A stretch of DNA of 29,240 bases from JAVXAG01 sp040307645. Its GTDB lineage: Bacteria > Bacillota > Clostridia > Peptostreptococcales > Anaerovoracaceae. Under the pieces are notes generated by a model. That model was not told where the DNA came from. It ran no database searches and worked only from the letters and a program-made list of their open reading frames with translations. This document shows, piece by piece, positions 23,250-29,240 of the stretch. Location: contig JAWRJF010000093.1 in assembly GCA_040307645.1 (NCBI GenBank), positions 1-29,240 of the forward strand, in the 5' to 3' direction. The position numbers and the translations under genes are program-made. Within the stretch, counting starts at the first letter, position 1, and the number at the start of each line of letters is the position of its first letter.

Positions 23250-23447
23250 ATGGGAAACAATTTTTATGGTAATAACAACAATAGAAAAAGAAAATGGCAA
23301 TGTCTTTGTAAAGAAATAAAAGATATTGGTCTTATACTCGTAATTTTTGGAATTGTAAGCATTTGTGCATTTTTTTTACCACCAAAAGCATGGATTTTAC
23401 TTTTAGCCGCTGTTTTAGTGTTTTGTGGTGTTCAGCTTCTAAAATAA
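23250..23447 (+). CDS. Small two-helix membrane protein, function unknown
   Basis: The 65-residue product has an Asn-rich, basic N-terminus (MGNNFYGNNNNRKRKW, residues 1-16), a CLCKE segment (18-22) and two hydrophobic stretches (about 26-43 and 47-63) joined by a short LPPKA turn, a membrane hairpin. Small Clostridia proteins of this shape are common but I know no function. AGAGGGTG precedes ATG 23250; the GTG at 23241 is part of that site. It is the only plus-strand gene between dapA and the right end lipoprotein, inserted divergently between rpmB and the Asp23 gene. Coding support is length, ribosome site and clear hydrophobic patterning. Confidence 0.65.
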   Translation: MGNNFYGNNNNRKRKWQCLCKEIKDIGLILVIFGIVSICAFFLPPKAWILLLAAVLVFCGVQLLK

Positions 23448-23451
23448 GAAA

Positions 23452-23490
23452 GTCCAAGCAAAGAATATCCCTTCCTGGACGTTTTTATTT
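23452..23490 (+). terminator. Weak terminator of the small membrane-protein gene
   Basis: GTCCA (23452-23456) pairs with TGGAC (23476-23480) around a long loop, followed by GTTTTTATTTATTTT. The stem is short, so efficiency is doubtful. Confidence 0.5.
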
Positions 23491-23524
23491 ATTTTAATGG
23501 ATTTTATTTAGAGCCTTGACATAT

Positions 23525-23554
23525 AAAAAAGACCTGCAAAATATTGCAAGTCTT
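23525..23554 (-). terminator. Rho-independent terminator after rpmB
   Basis: AAGAC-C-TGCAA (23529-23539) pairs with TTGCA-A-GTCTT (23544-23554), 10 pairs with one mismatch and a four-base loop. On the minus strand it runs into TTTTTT. It begins 9 bases after the rpmB stop. Confidence 0.8.
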
Positions 23555-23563
23555 GTTTACTAA

Positions 23564-23755
23564 TTAAATGGCACGGTTAACTTTATTTGATCTTATGCAT
23601 CTTGTACATACGTTAGCTTTTCTAACAGTACCGTTTTCTTCAACTCTAACTGACTGGATGTTTGCATTCCACTTTCTTCTTGTATGTCTGTTTGAGTGGG
23701 ATACATTATTTCCGGAAACCTGTCCTTTACCGCAAATTTCACATTTTCTTGACAT
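23564..23755 (-). CDS. rpmB: 50S ribosomal protein L28, zinc-binding form
   Basis: The 63-residue protein is L28: CEICGKGQVSGNNVSHSNRHTRRKWNANIQ, then RKANVCTRCIRS. The cysteine pairs C5-x2-C8 and C50-x2-C53 mark the zinc-binding (C+) form. ATG 23755 follows AGGAGGTG by 6 bases. It is a single-gene unit with its own promoter and terminator, next to the Asp23 gene as usual in Firmicutes. Confidence 0.97.
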   Translation of the reverse strand: MSRKCEICGKGQVSGNNVSHSNRHTRRKWNANIQSVRVEENGTVRKANVCTRCIRSNKVNRAI

Positions 23756-23832
23756 CTACCGCACCTCCTTTTTATATCTTAAGCATGTAGCACTTATTTC
23801 ATAATTCAATGGTTTACATTCGAACAAGCAGT

Positions 23833-23862
23833 ATTATACCATATATATTACCATCGTTTCAA
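23833..23862 (-). promoter_or_regulatory. SigA-type promoter of rpmB
   Basis: On the minus strand: -35 TTGAAA (23862-23857), 18-base spacer, perfect -10 TATAAT (23838-23833). It leaves a leader of about 70 bases in which I recognise no known RNA element. Confidence 0.8.
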
Positions 23863-23886
23863 GTGTTTTTTTTAAATATCTATTAT

Positions 23887-24411
23887 TTATATATATTTTT
23901 CTGCCAATGTAAGATATCCCTTTTTTCTCGTTTCATTCATGTCTATTATTCTCTGGTTCTTACTGCCTCTAAATTGAAGAGTTAAATCTCGCTGCTCCTG
24001 AATATATTTTCCATCAATTAATAAATCTACATATTGGAGCAGTTCTATTAAGGCTGGATTCTTTTCACCCATTTCAAGAAGCTGTTCATAAGTATATCCA
24101 CTAAACATAACAATGTCAAGATTTCTTTCTTTTATTTTTTTTGCTAGAGCTAAGAACCCCTCTGGTTGACAAGCAGGCTCTCCACCACTAAAAGTAACAC
24201 CTGATATCAACTGGTTCTGATCTATTGCCTCGATTATTTTTCCTATGGGGCAATCATATCCCCCTGAAAAATCATGAGTATCCGGATTATGACATCCCTT
24301 ACAGTTATGTGGACACCCTTGACAAAAAACTACAAACCTAATACCCGGACCATCTACAATAGATTCCCTAACTACACCAGCGATTCTCAAAGTACTTGTA
24401 TCTCTCATCAT
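23887..24411 (-). CDS. nrdG: Anaerobic ribonucleotide reductase activating protein
   Basis: NrdG is a radical-SAM activase that makes the glycyl radical on NrdD. The 174-residue protein has IRFVVFCQGCPHNC with C30, C33, C37 and C40. C33-x3-C37-x2-C40 is the radical-SAM triad, and GVTFSGGEP is the SAM-binding GGE motif. The start ATG 24411 overlaps the nrdD stop in an ATGATGA arrangement, implying translational coupling. Function requires the adjacent nrdD and anaerobiosis. Confidence 0.97.
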   Translation of the reverse strand: MMRDTSTLRIAGVVRESIVDGPGIRFVVFCQGCPHNCKGCHNPDTHDFSGGYDCPIGKIIEAIDQNQLISGVTFSGGEPACQPEGFLALAKKIKERNLDIVMFSGYTYEQLLEMGEKNPALIELLQYVDLLIDGKYIQEQRDLTLQFRGSKNQRIIDMNETRKKGYLTLAEKYI

Positions 24412-26753
24412 AATACTTCAAGGCCTTCTTTTACACTATGTTTAACCCTATCACTTTCCTCATTAGACTTTGCATTGTTCCAATGATCCATAGTTCCAAC
24501 AAGGTAACCTGTTATCCTTCTAATTCTTTCAAAACCAGCGTCACCATCATCTTCAGTTCTTCCACAGCGCGGACATTCATTATCAATTATTCCCGTAAAC
24601 CCACAGCATGGGTCTCTGTCAACAGGGTGGTTTATTGAGCCATATCCAATGCCACTTTCCTTCATGCATCTAACAACTTTTTCAAAAGCATCTAGATTTT
24701 TTAGAGGATCACCATCAAGCTCGATATATGAAATATGACCACCATTTGTTAATGCATGATAAGGAGCTTCTAATTTGATTTTATCAAAGGCATTTATGTT
24801 ATAGTAAACCGGAATGTGGAAACCATTTGTATAATAATCTCTATCAGTAACACCTTCAATAACTCCAAATTTTTCTTTATCAATCCTGACAAATCTCCCG
24901 GAAAGTCCTTCTGCCGGAGTTGCAATTAATGACCAGTTTAATCCTGTTTTCTTTGCCTCTTCGTCCATTCTCTTTCTCATGTAACCAATTATCTCAAGGC
25001 CAAGAGCCTGTGCTTCTTTAGATTCTCCATGATGCTTTCCTAAAAGTGATTTTAAACATTCTGCAAGTCCAATGAACCCTATAGTTAATGTACCATGTTT
25101 TAGTACTTCTTCAATAGAATCATCTGGGCCTAATTTATCAGAATCGATCCACACACCCTGCCCCATAAGGAAAGGAAAGTTTCTAACTTTTTTCATGCAT
25201 TGAATCTTAAATCTTTCGTTTAGTTGTCCAATTGCTATATCTATAACCCTGTCTAATCCTTCAAAGAATATGTCAACATTACCATGGGCCTTTATTGCAA
25301 GTCTAGGTAAGTTTATTGATGTAAATGATAGATTTCCTCTTCCATTTACTATTTCTCTTGTAGGATCATTTACATTTCCAATTACTCTAGTTCTGCATCC
25401 CATATAAGCACATTCTGTTTCCGGTTTGCCTTCTTTATAATACTGGAGATTAAAAGGCGCATCCATAAATGAAAAATTAGGAAAAAGCCTCTTTGCAGAT
25501 ACCTTACAAGCTAATTTAAATAAATCATAGTTAGGATCTTCAGGATTATAACTTACTCCTTCTTTGACTTTAAAAATCTGAATAGGGAAAATAGGCGTCT
25601 CACCATTTCCAAGTCCTGCCTCTGTTGCGAGCATAACAGACTTCATTACAAGTCTACCTTCTAAAGATGTATCTGTACCATAGTTGATTGAGCTGAACGG
25701 TACCTGTGCCCCTGCTCTTGAGTGCATTGTATTCAAATTATGAATAAGTGCTTCCATAGCTTGATATGTCTTTCTTTCTATTTCCCTATCTGCATATTTT
25801 GTTGCTCTATGCTGCATCAACTTGGCATCTTCTTCAGACACTATTTTCTTAAGTTCTTCTAGTTCCAATTCTTTATAGTTATTATCCCACGCCATACAAG
25901 GGAAAACACCATGTTCCTTTTCAATTTTCTGGCAAATAGCCTTCATCTGATCTACTCCATCAGTAACATCATGTAAGAAGTCAAGCATTTTGCCTAAGTT
26001 AGTCCAATAGAGTTTTTTATATGTCTTCCTAACCCCAGGAGCCATACCATAGTCAAAATTAGGTACAGACTGTCCACCATGTTGATCATTTTGGTTTGAT
26101 TGAATAGCAATACATGCTAATGCAGAATAACTTTCGATATCATTAGGTTCTCTAAGGTGTCCATGTCCTGTTGAAAATCCATCTTTTAATAATTTTACTA
26201 AATCTATCTGACAGCATGTCATTGTTAAAGTGTAAAAGTCCATATCATGAATATGAATATCCCCTTCTTCATGAGCTTTTGAGAACTTAGGATCAATAAC
26301 ATACATTTTATAAAACTCTTTTGCACCTTCGGAACCATATTTCAACATAGTCCCCATAGCTGTGTTTCCATCTATATTTGCATTCTCACGTTTAATCTCA
26401 TTGTCTTTAGCATCTTTAAAAGTAAGGTCTTCATAAATCTTCATCAGATTCGTATTCATATCCCTTACTCTTGTTCTTTCAGCTCTGTATAAAATATATT
26501 CCTTGGCCGTACGTGCATGACCATTCTCTATTAATATTTTTTCTACTGCATCTTGTATCTGCTCAACTGTAGGTGTCATATTATGGCATACTTCCATTAA
26601 ATATAACTCTACCTGTTTAGCAAGATAAATTGCCATCTCCTTATCAGTTCCACCTAAAACTTTAGCAGCTTTAAAAATAGCGTCAGCAATTTTATCAACT
26701 TCAAAATCTACCGTTCTCCCATCTCTTTTTATAATTTTAAGAATGCTATCCAT
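24408..26753 (-). CDS. nrdD: Anaerobic (class III) ribonucleoside-triphosphate reductase
   Basis: NrdD reduces ribonucleotides to deoxyribonucleotides with a glycyl radical; it works only without oxygen. The 781-residue protein starts with an ATP-cone allosteric domain (about 1-90, IKRDGRTVDFEVDKI). The catalytic barrel follows, and the radical glycine is G749 in RRITGYLVG near the C-terminus. The C-terminal zinc site shows CCG (716-718) and CPRCG (727-731). The first CxxC half reads DPCCG, so one ligand is Asp or the adjacent Cys, instead of CPxCG. ATG 26753 has AGGAA about 11 bases upstream. It is first in an operon with nrdG, under an NrdR-type operator. Confidence 0.97.
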   Translation of the reverse strand: MDSILKIIKRDGRTVDFEVDKIADAIFKAAKVLGGTDKEMAIYLAKQVELYLMEVCHNMTPTVEQIQDAVEKILIENGHARTAKEYILYRAERTRVRDMNTNLMKIYEDLTFKDAKDNEIKRENANIDGNTAMGTMLKYGSEGAKEFYKMYVIDPKFSKAHEEGDIHIHDMDFYTLTMTCCQIDLVKLLKDGFSTGHGHLREPNDIESYSALACIAIQSNQNDQHGGQSVPNFDYGMAPGVRKTYKKLYWTNLGKMLDFLHDVTDGVDQMKAICQKIEKEHGVFPCMAWDNNYKELELEELKKIVSEEDAKLMQHRATKYADREIERKTYQAMEALIHNLNTMHSRAGAQVPFSSINYGTDTSLEGRLVMKSVMLATEAGLGNGETPIFPIQIFKVKEGVSYNPEDPNYDLFKLACKVSAKRLFPNFSFMDAPFNLQYYKEGKPETECAYMGCRTRVIGNVNDPTREIVNGRGNLSFTSINLPRLAIKAHGNVDIFFEGLDRVIDIAIGQLNERFKIQCMKKVRNFPFLMGQGVWIDSDKLGPDDSIEEVLKHGTLTIGFIGLAECLKSLLGKHHGESKEAQALGLEIIGYMRKRMDEEAKKTGLNWSLIATPAEGLSGRFVRIDKEKFGVIEGVTDRDYYTNGFHIPVYYNINAFDKIKLEAPYHALTNGGHISYIELDGDPLKNLDAFEKVVRCMKESGIGYGSINHPVDRDPCCGFTGIIDNECPRCGRTEDDGDAGFERIRRITGYLVGTMDHWNNAKSNEESDRVKHSVKEGLEVL

Positions 26754-26810
26754 GTTAAAATAATTCCTTTCTCTTCTACTATATAACTTTTACTTTTACA
26801 ATTTAGTTAA

Positions 26811-26856
26811 ATACTATATATTGTGTTTATTTCTCTTATAATACTATAAAGTATAC
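26811..26856. promoter_or_regulatory. Tandem NrdR-box-like operator of nrdD-nrdG
   Basis: ATACTATATATTGTGT (26811-26826) differs by one base from the palindromic NrdR box pattern ACACTATATATTGTGT. A second, weaker site ATACTATAAAGTATAC (26841-26856) shares the same half ATACTATA exactly 30 bases away, about three helix turns, the usual spacing of paired NrdR boxes. The second site overlaps the predicted -10. NrdR is the ATP/dATP-sensing repressor of ribonucleotide reductase genes. Confidence 0.65.
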
Positions 26857-26877
26857 TAGTTTATGAAAAAAAGTCAA
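26850..26877 (-). promoter_or_regulatory. SigA-type promoter of nrdD-nrdG
   Basis: On the minus strand: -35 TTGACT (26877-26872), 16-base spacer, -10 TATACT (26855-26850). Transcription would start near 26843, inside the weaker NrdR-like site and 17 bases before the stronger one, giving a leader of about 90 bases. Confidence 0.7.
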
Positions 26878-26901
26878 TAGTTTAATTAGTATTTTTACAA
26901 T

Positions 26902-26932
26902 AAAAAACCTGCCTTGAAAAGACAAAACAGGT
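26902..26932 (-). terminator. Rho-independent terminator after the GNAT gene
   Basis: ACCTG (26907-26911) pairs with CAGGT (26928-26932), with an inner TTG/CAA extension after a two-base mismatch. On the minus strand it runs into TTTTTT. It starts 17 bases after the stop of the gene. Confidence 0.7.
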
Positions 26933-26949
26933 CTATCTATTGGTATAAC

Positions 26950-27489
26950 TTATTTAGCGTGAACTTTATCATAATATTCTGCTCTAAGCATTGACATTAA
27001 ATGTAAATCTACATATTTTCCATTTTTCTTCCCTGCATTTCTCATGACACCTTCATATTGGAATCCAACTTTCTGATATAATTCAGAAGCGATTTTATTA
27101 CCTGAGAAATGATCCAATGTAACTCTCTCCATATGAAGATTAATAAATGAAAACTCCAGTATCATTCTTAATGCTTCTTCTCCATATCCTTTTCCTCGAA
27201 AATCATTATCCGCAATATAAATTCTGGTAATATCAAGAGAATCTTCTTTATAATTAATTCTACTCAAATATATTTTCCCTATGGGAATGCTATTTTCTTT
27301 AAATACTATAGTAAACTGCATCTTAGAAGGATCTAGTCCATATCTTACATATTCTGTAACTACGTCTTCATATGTCCTCTCCTCATCCATTGTAAAGAAT
27401 TTTGTTACCTCGGGTAAGATTTCCCATTTCGCAAAATGTTTACAATCATCAAAAACAGTTTCTCTTAAAATAAGATTCTTTGATTCCAT
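26950..27489 (-). CDS. GNAT family N-acetyltransferase (RimJ/RimL-like)
   Basis: GNAT enzymes move an acetyl group from acetyl-CoA to an amine. The 179-residue protein has the Acetyltransf_3 layout: NLILRETVFDDCKHFAKW at the start, a beta strand leading to the acetyl-CoA pyrophosphate loop RGKGYG (98-103) and the terminal N131...LYQKVGFQYEG block. The N-terminal pattern is close to RimJ/RimL and SpeG-type enzymes, but the substrate (protein N-terminus, polyamine, antibiotic or metabolite) cannot be told from sequence. ATG 27489 follows GGAGA. It is a single-gene unit divergent from the lipoprotein gene. Confidence 0.9.
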   Translation of the reverse strand: MESKNLILRETVFDDCKHFAKWEILPEVTKFFTMDEERTYEDVVTEYVRYGLDPSKMQFTIVFKENSIPIGKIYLSRINYKEDSLDITRIYIADNDFRGKGYGEEALRMILEFSFINLHMERVTLDHFSGNKIASELYQKVGFQYEGVMRNAGKKNGKYVDLHLMSMLRAEYYDKVHAK

Positions 27490-27641
27490 AATTATTTCTC
27501 CTATGAATTCTTAAGATTATGTGAAGTTTTTATAAAAACACTATAATTTTATTATTCCTTATGTTATTATTATATATGATTTTTACAAGGAAAGAAACCA
27601 CAAATTCACATTTTTTAAATAAATTAAAGGGGATTTTACAA

Positions 27642-29051
27642 ATGCAAAAAAAATTACTAATATTTTTAGTCTTTGTAATGTCTTTTTCTTTTCTCACTCT
27701 ATGGGGTTGCAGTGATAAGGAGAAAGAGCTTTCAACAAAGATTGAAGAAAAGCTAGTTGCTTACGAAACAGATATTCGTGATACAATTGAAACATTAGAC
27801 AGTAATGAAAAGATACGAGATTATCTATATAACTGGGCTAAAACAAAAGGCGTAAACGTTAAATACGACACTCATAACAATGTAATTATGTCAGTCAAAG
27901 CAAAAGAAGGCTATAAAGACACTACCCCCACAGTAATCCAGTGTTCTTATGATGAAAAAGATATGGAAAGATGTGCCACACCAATAGCTACTGCACTTTA
28001 TGTAGCTAAAAACACAGAAGCTACAGGTCCACTTAAAATAATCTTCACTAGCGAAATCGGAAGAGATTTCTCTGGAATTACTTCTTTAGATAGCAGCTAT
28101 TTCACCAATAAAACTAATGTTATATCTTTGGGTTCTTCTACTAAGAAACTCATTTCAGTAAATAGCGGTTCAATGAACACCTACACCCTATCTCATAAGG
28201 TAGACAGAGTCAATGTAAAAAATGCAGAAAACAAAATAGCATATAAAATATCTATAGATAACTTGACGGGTGGAATTCCAGATACTAAAATTTCATCTTA
28301 TCCAAATCCTATTAAAGCCATGGGAGACTTGTTAGCATATTTTAAAACCAATTCCGTAATTTTTGAAGTTTCATCAATTTCCGGTGGTTCAAGTGCAGGA
28401 ATTTATCCCGAAAGTGCTACTATGACTCTAGTAATAAACGAAAATTACCAAGAAAAATTCGAAGCCAGAATGGATAAAGTAATAGAAACATTTGCTGATA
28501 AATATGGTGATGATCAAGAAGAATATACATACACCTACGAAAAAACAAAGATGCCAAAAAAAGTCTTTTCAGAGGATGATACAAATAACTTTGTCAGCCT
28601 CCTTTATACTATATTAGATGGGGTCTTTTATAAAGATGATAATGGAGACGTGATTTCAATTACTAGCCTTAGTTCTATAAATAGAAATGGTAATAGCTAC
28701 GCAATCCAAGTTTTAGCAAACAGCCTTACCGATGAAAATATGTTAGAAATCAATAATTCCTTAAAAACTATTGCCGGCCTCTGCGATGCTTCATTTAGTA
28801 AAAATATAAGCATCGGCATGTGGAACGGTAAAGATGATTCTAAATTCGTAGAAGATGTGGGTGCTGCTTATGAAAGTTATTCAAATGATAAAATGGAATT
28901 AACCGACTCTTTGCCAACAACCGCAGCCACAATAATAAAAGCTAAAAATAAAAAAACAGATATTATTTATATGGGAATCACAGATAAAAATAAATTTCAA
29001 TGTACAGGAACGATTATTAAATATCTAGAGAGACTCAATATAGACCAATAA
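27642..29051 (+). CDS. Secreted lipoprotein resembling a catalytically dead M20 peptidase (PepD-like)
   Basis: ATG 27642 with AGGGGAT about 9 bases upstream gives 469 residues; the open frame extends further left without ribosome-site support. A signal peptide (1-22) ends in lipobox LWGC, so C23 should be lipidated and the protein anchored outside. The rest lines up by eye with Xaa-His dipeptidases (PepD, M20): NEKIRDYLYNWAKTKGV, NNVIMSVKAKEGY, PTVIQ, GPLKIIFTSE, MGDLLAYFK. Zinc and catalytic positions are all changed: QGHxD is QCSYD (100-104), the DEE core is E138-I139-G140, NLD is SLG (162-164), GGHSG is GGIPD, and the late HAGLE is SIGMW (390-394). So it is probably a binding or scaffold protein. 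No partner gene is adjacent. Confidence 0.75.
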   Translation: MQKKLLIFLVFVMSFSFLTLWGCSDKEKELSTKIEEKLVAYETDIRDTIETLDSNEKIRDYLYNWAKTKGVNVKYDTHNNVIMSVKAKEGYKDTTPTVIQCSYDEKDMERCATPIATALYVAKNTEATGPLKIIFTSEIGRDFSGITSLDSSYFTNKTNVISLGSSTKKLISVNSGSMNTYTLSHKVDRVNVKNAENKIAYKISIDNLTGGIPDTKISSYPNPIKAMGDLLAYFKTNSVIFEVSSISGGSSAGIYPESATMTLVINENYQEKFEARMDKVIETFADKYGDDQEEYTYTYEKTKMPKKVFSEDDTNNFVSLLYTILDGVFYKDDNGDVISITSLSSINRNGNSYAIQVLANSLTDENMLEINNSLKTIAGLCDASFSKNISIGMWNGKDDSKFVEDVGAAYESYSNDKMELTDSLPTTAATIIKAKNKKTDIIYMGITDKNKFQCTGTIIKYLERLNIDQ

Positions 29052-29052
29052 C

Positions 29053-29084
29053 AAAAGGGGCTGCCTTATGAGGCAGCCCCTTTT
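29053..29084. terminator. Strong bidirectional terminator
   Basis: AAAAGGGGCTGCCT (29053-29066), loop TATG and AGGCAGCCCCTTTT (29071-29084) form a perfect 14-bp stem with A-arms that become T-runs on either strand. It starts two bases after the lipoprotein stop and also faces the convergent reading frame at the right edge. Confidence 0.92.
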
Positions 29085-29133
29085 GTTTGGCCATATAAAA
29101 AATGGCTCTATAATAAATGTTGGGGTGGTGAAA

Positions 29134-29240
29134 TTAATTTTCACCTTCACCAGCATTTTTTAGTATAAAAAAATTGAGCATAAGTGCAATCTCAGTTACA
29201 ATTATAGTGACTAAACCCAACAGAACGGAGGTATGCATTA
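29134..29240 (-). CDS. Tail of a minus-strand frame or very small membrane protein (cut by window edge)
   Basis: On the minus strand an open frame enters from the right edge and ends at TAA (29136-29134). From an in-frame ATG at 29238 it reads 34 residues: a hydrophobic segment SVLLGLVTIIVTEIALMLNF and a polar tail ILKNAGEGEN. It could be the C-terminal membrane helix of a longer protein or a complete miniature membrane protein. The convergent terminator beyond it supports a real gene end here. The product cannot be named. Confidence 0.4.
   Translation of the reverse strand, partial: MHTSVLLGLVTIIVTEIALMLNFFILKNAGEGEN

Noticed and set aside
27561..27641. 27-residue N-terminal extension of the lipoprotein frame
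   Set aside because: It lacks a ribosome site and would place the signal peptide internally; ATG 27642 has a good site and begins a standard lipoprotein signal.
29089..29106. GCCAT/ATGGC hairpin after the right-hand terminator
   Set aside because: A five-base stem without a T-run beyond it on either strand; likely chance.

Overview
This window is a stretch of core, AT-rich, low-GC Gram-positive chromosome. It almost certainly comes from an anaerobic, endospore-forming member of the Clostridia. An alpha/beta-type small acid-soluble spore protein, a YlbJ homologue, a SpoIVFA-like pseudo-M23 protein and a SpoIIIE/FtsK translocase point to sporulation. The oxygen-sensitive class III ribonucleotide reductase (nrdD-nrdG), acetate kinase and several radical-SAM enzymes point to anaerobic fermentative life. 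Nearly all genes lie on the minus strand with short gaps and well-formed Shine-Dalgarno sites. I see no tRNA, rRNA, CRISPR array, insertion sequence or prophage, and no intergenic gap above about 200 bases.

Layout from left to right (most genes read right to left): (1) 1-3672, the L21/L27/Obg ribosome-assembly block. rplU has a consensus promoter and a structured leader, followed by rpmA and obg. A separate unit follows with a SpoIVFA-like protein, an HD phosphohydrolase and the start of a TIGR03960-type B12-binding radical-SAM protein cut by the window edge. (2) 3737-5036, a LytR-CpsA-Psr cell-wall ligase. (3) 5086-13962, a long co-directional run asd-uppP-ftsK/spoIIIE-rimO-pgsA-cinA, then recA with its own promoter and a LexA (SOS) box. 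(4) 13976-14914, divergent dapA, so the two entry steps of diaminopimelate/lysine synthesis (asd, dapA) sit back to back. (5) 14949-20378, rsmD-coaD-coiled-coil protein-ylbJ, then tmcAL-ackA-rpmF. (6) 20380-23862, spore protein, recG, an Asp23/YloU protein and rpmB, interrupted by one small plus-strand membrane-protein gene. (7) 23887-26877, the nrdD-nrdG operon with an NrdR-type operator. (8) 26902-29240, a GNAT acetyltransferase, a divergent secreted lipoprotein that looks like a catalytically dead M20 peptidase, and the tail of one more minus-strand reading frame.

I found no obviously new multi-gene system. What deserves a second look is at finer scale: a tmcAL promoter placed so that the transcript should be leaderless; an L27 without the usual Firmicute N-terminal extension, together with absence of the prp protease gene between rplU and rpmA; an L21 with an added C-terminal helix-extended-loop-helix module; an AT-hook at the tip of the FtsK/SpoIIIE translocase; an M20-like lipoprotein that has lost every zinc ligand I can align; a ylbJ start codon inside a 12-bp inverted repeat; and several departures from usual Clostridia gene order (yceD, plsX, fakA and spoIVFB not beside their usual partners). 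Family assignments come from recognising motifs by eye; no database search was run.
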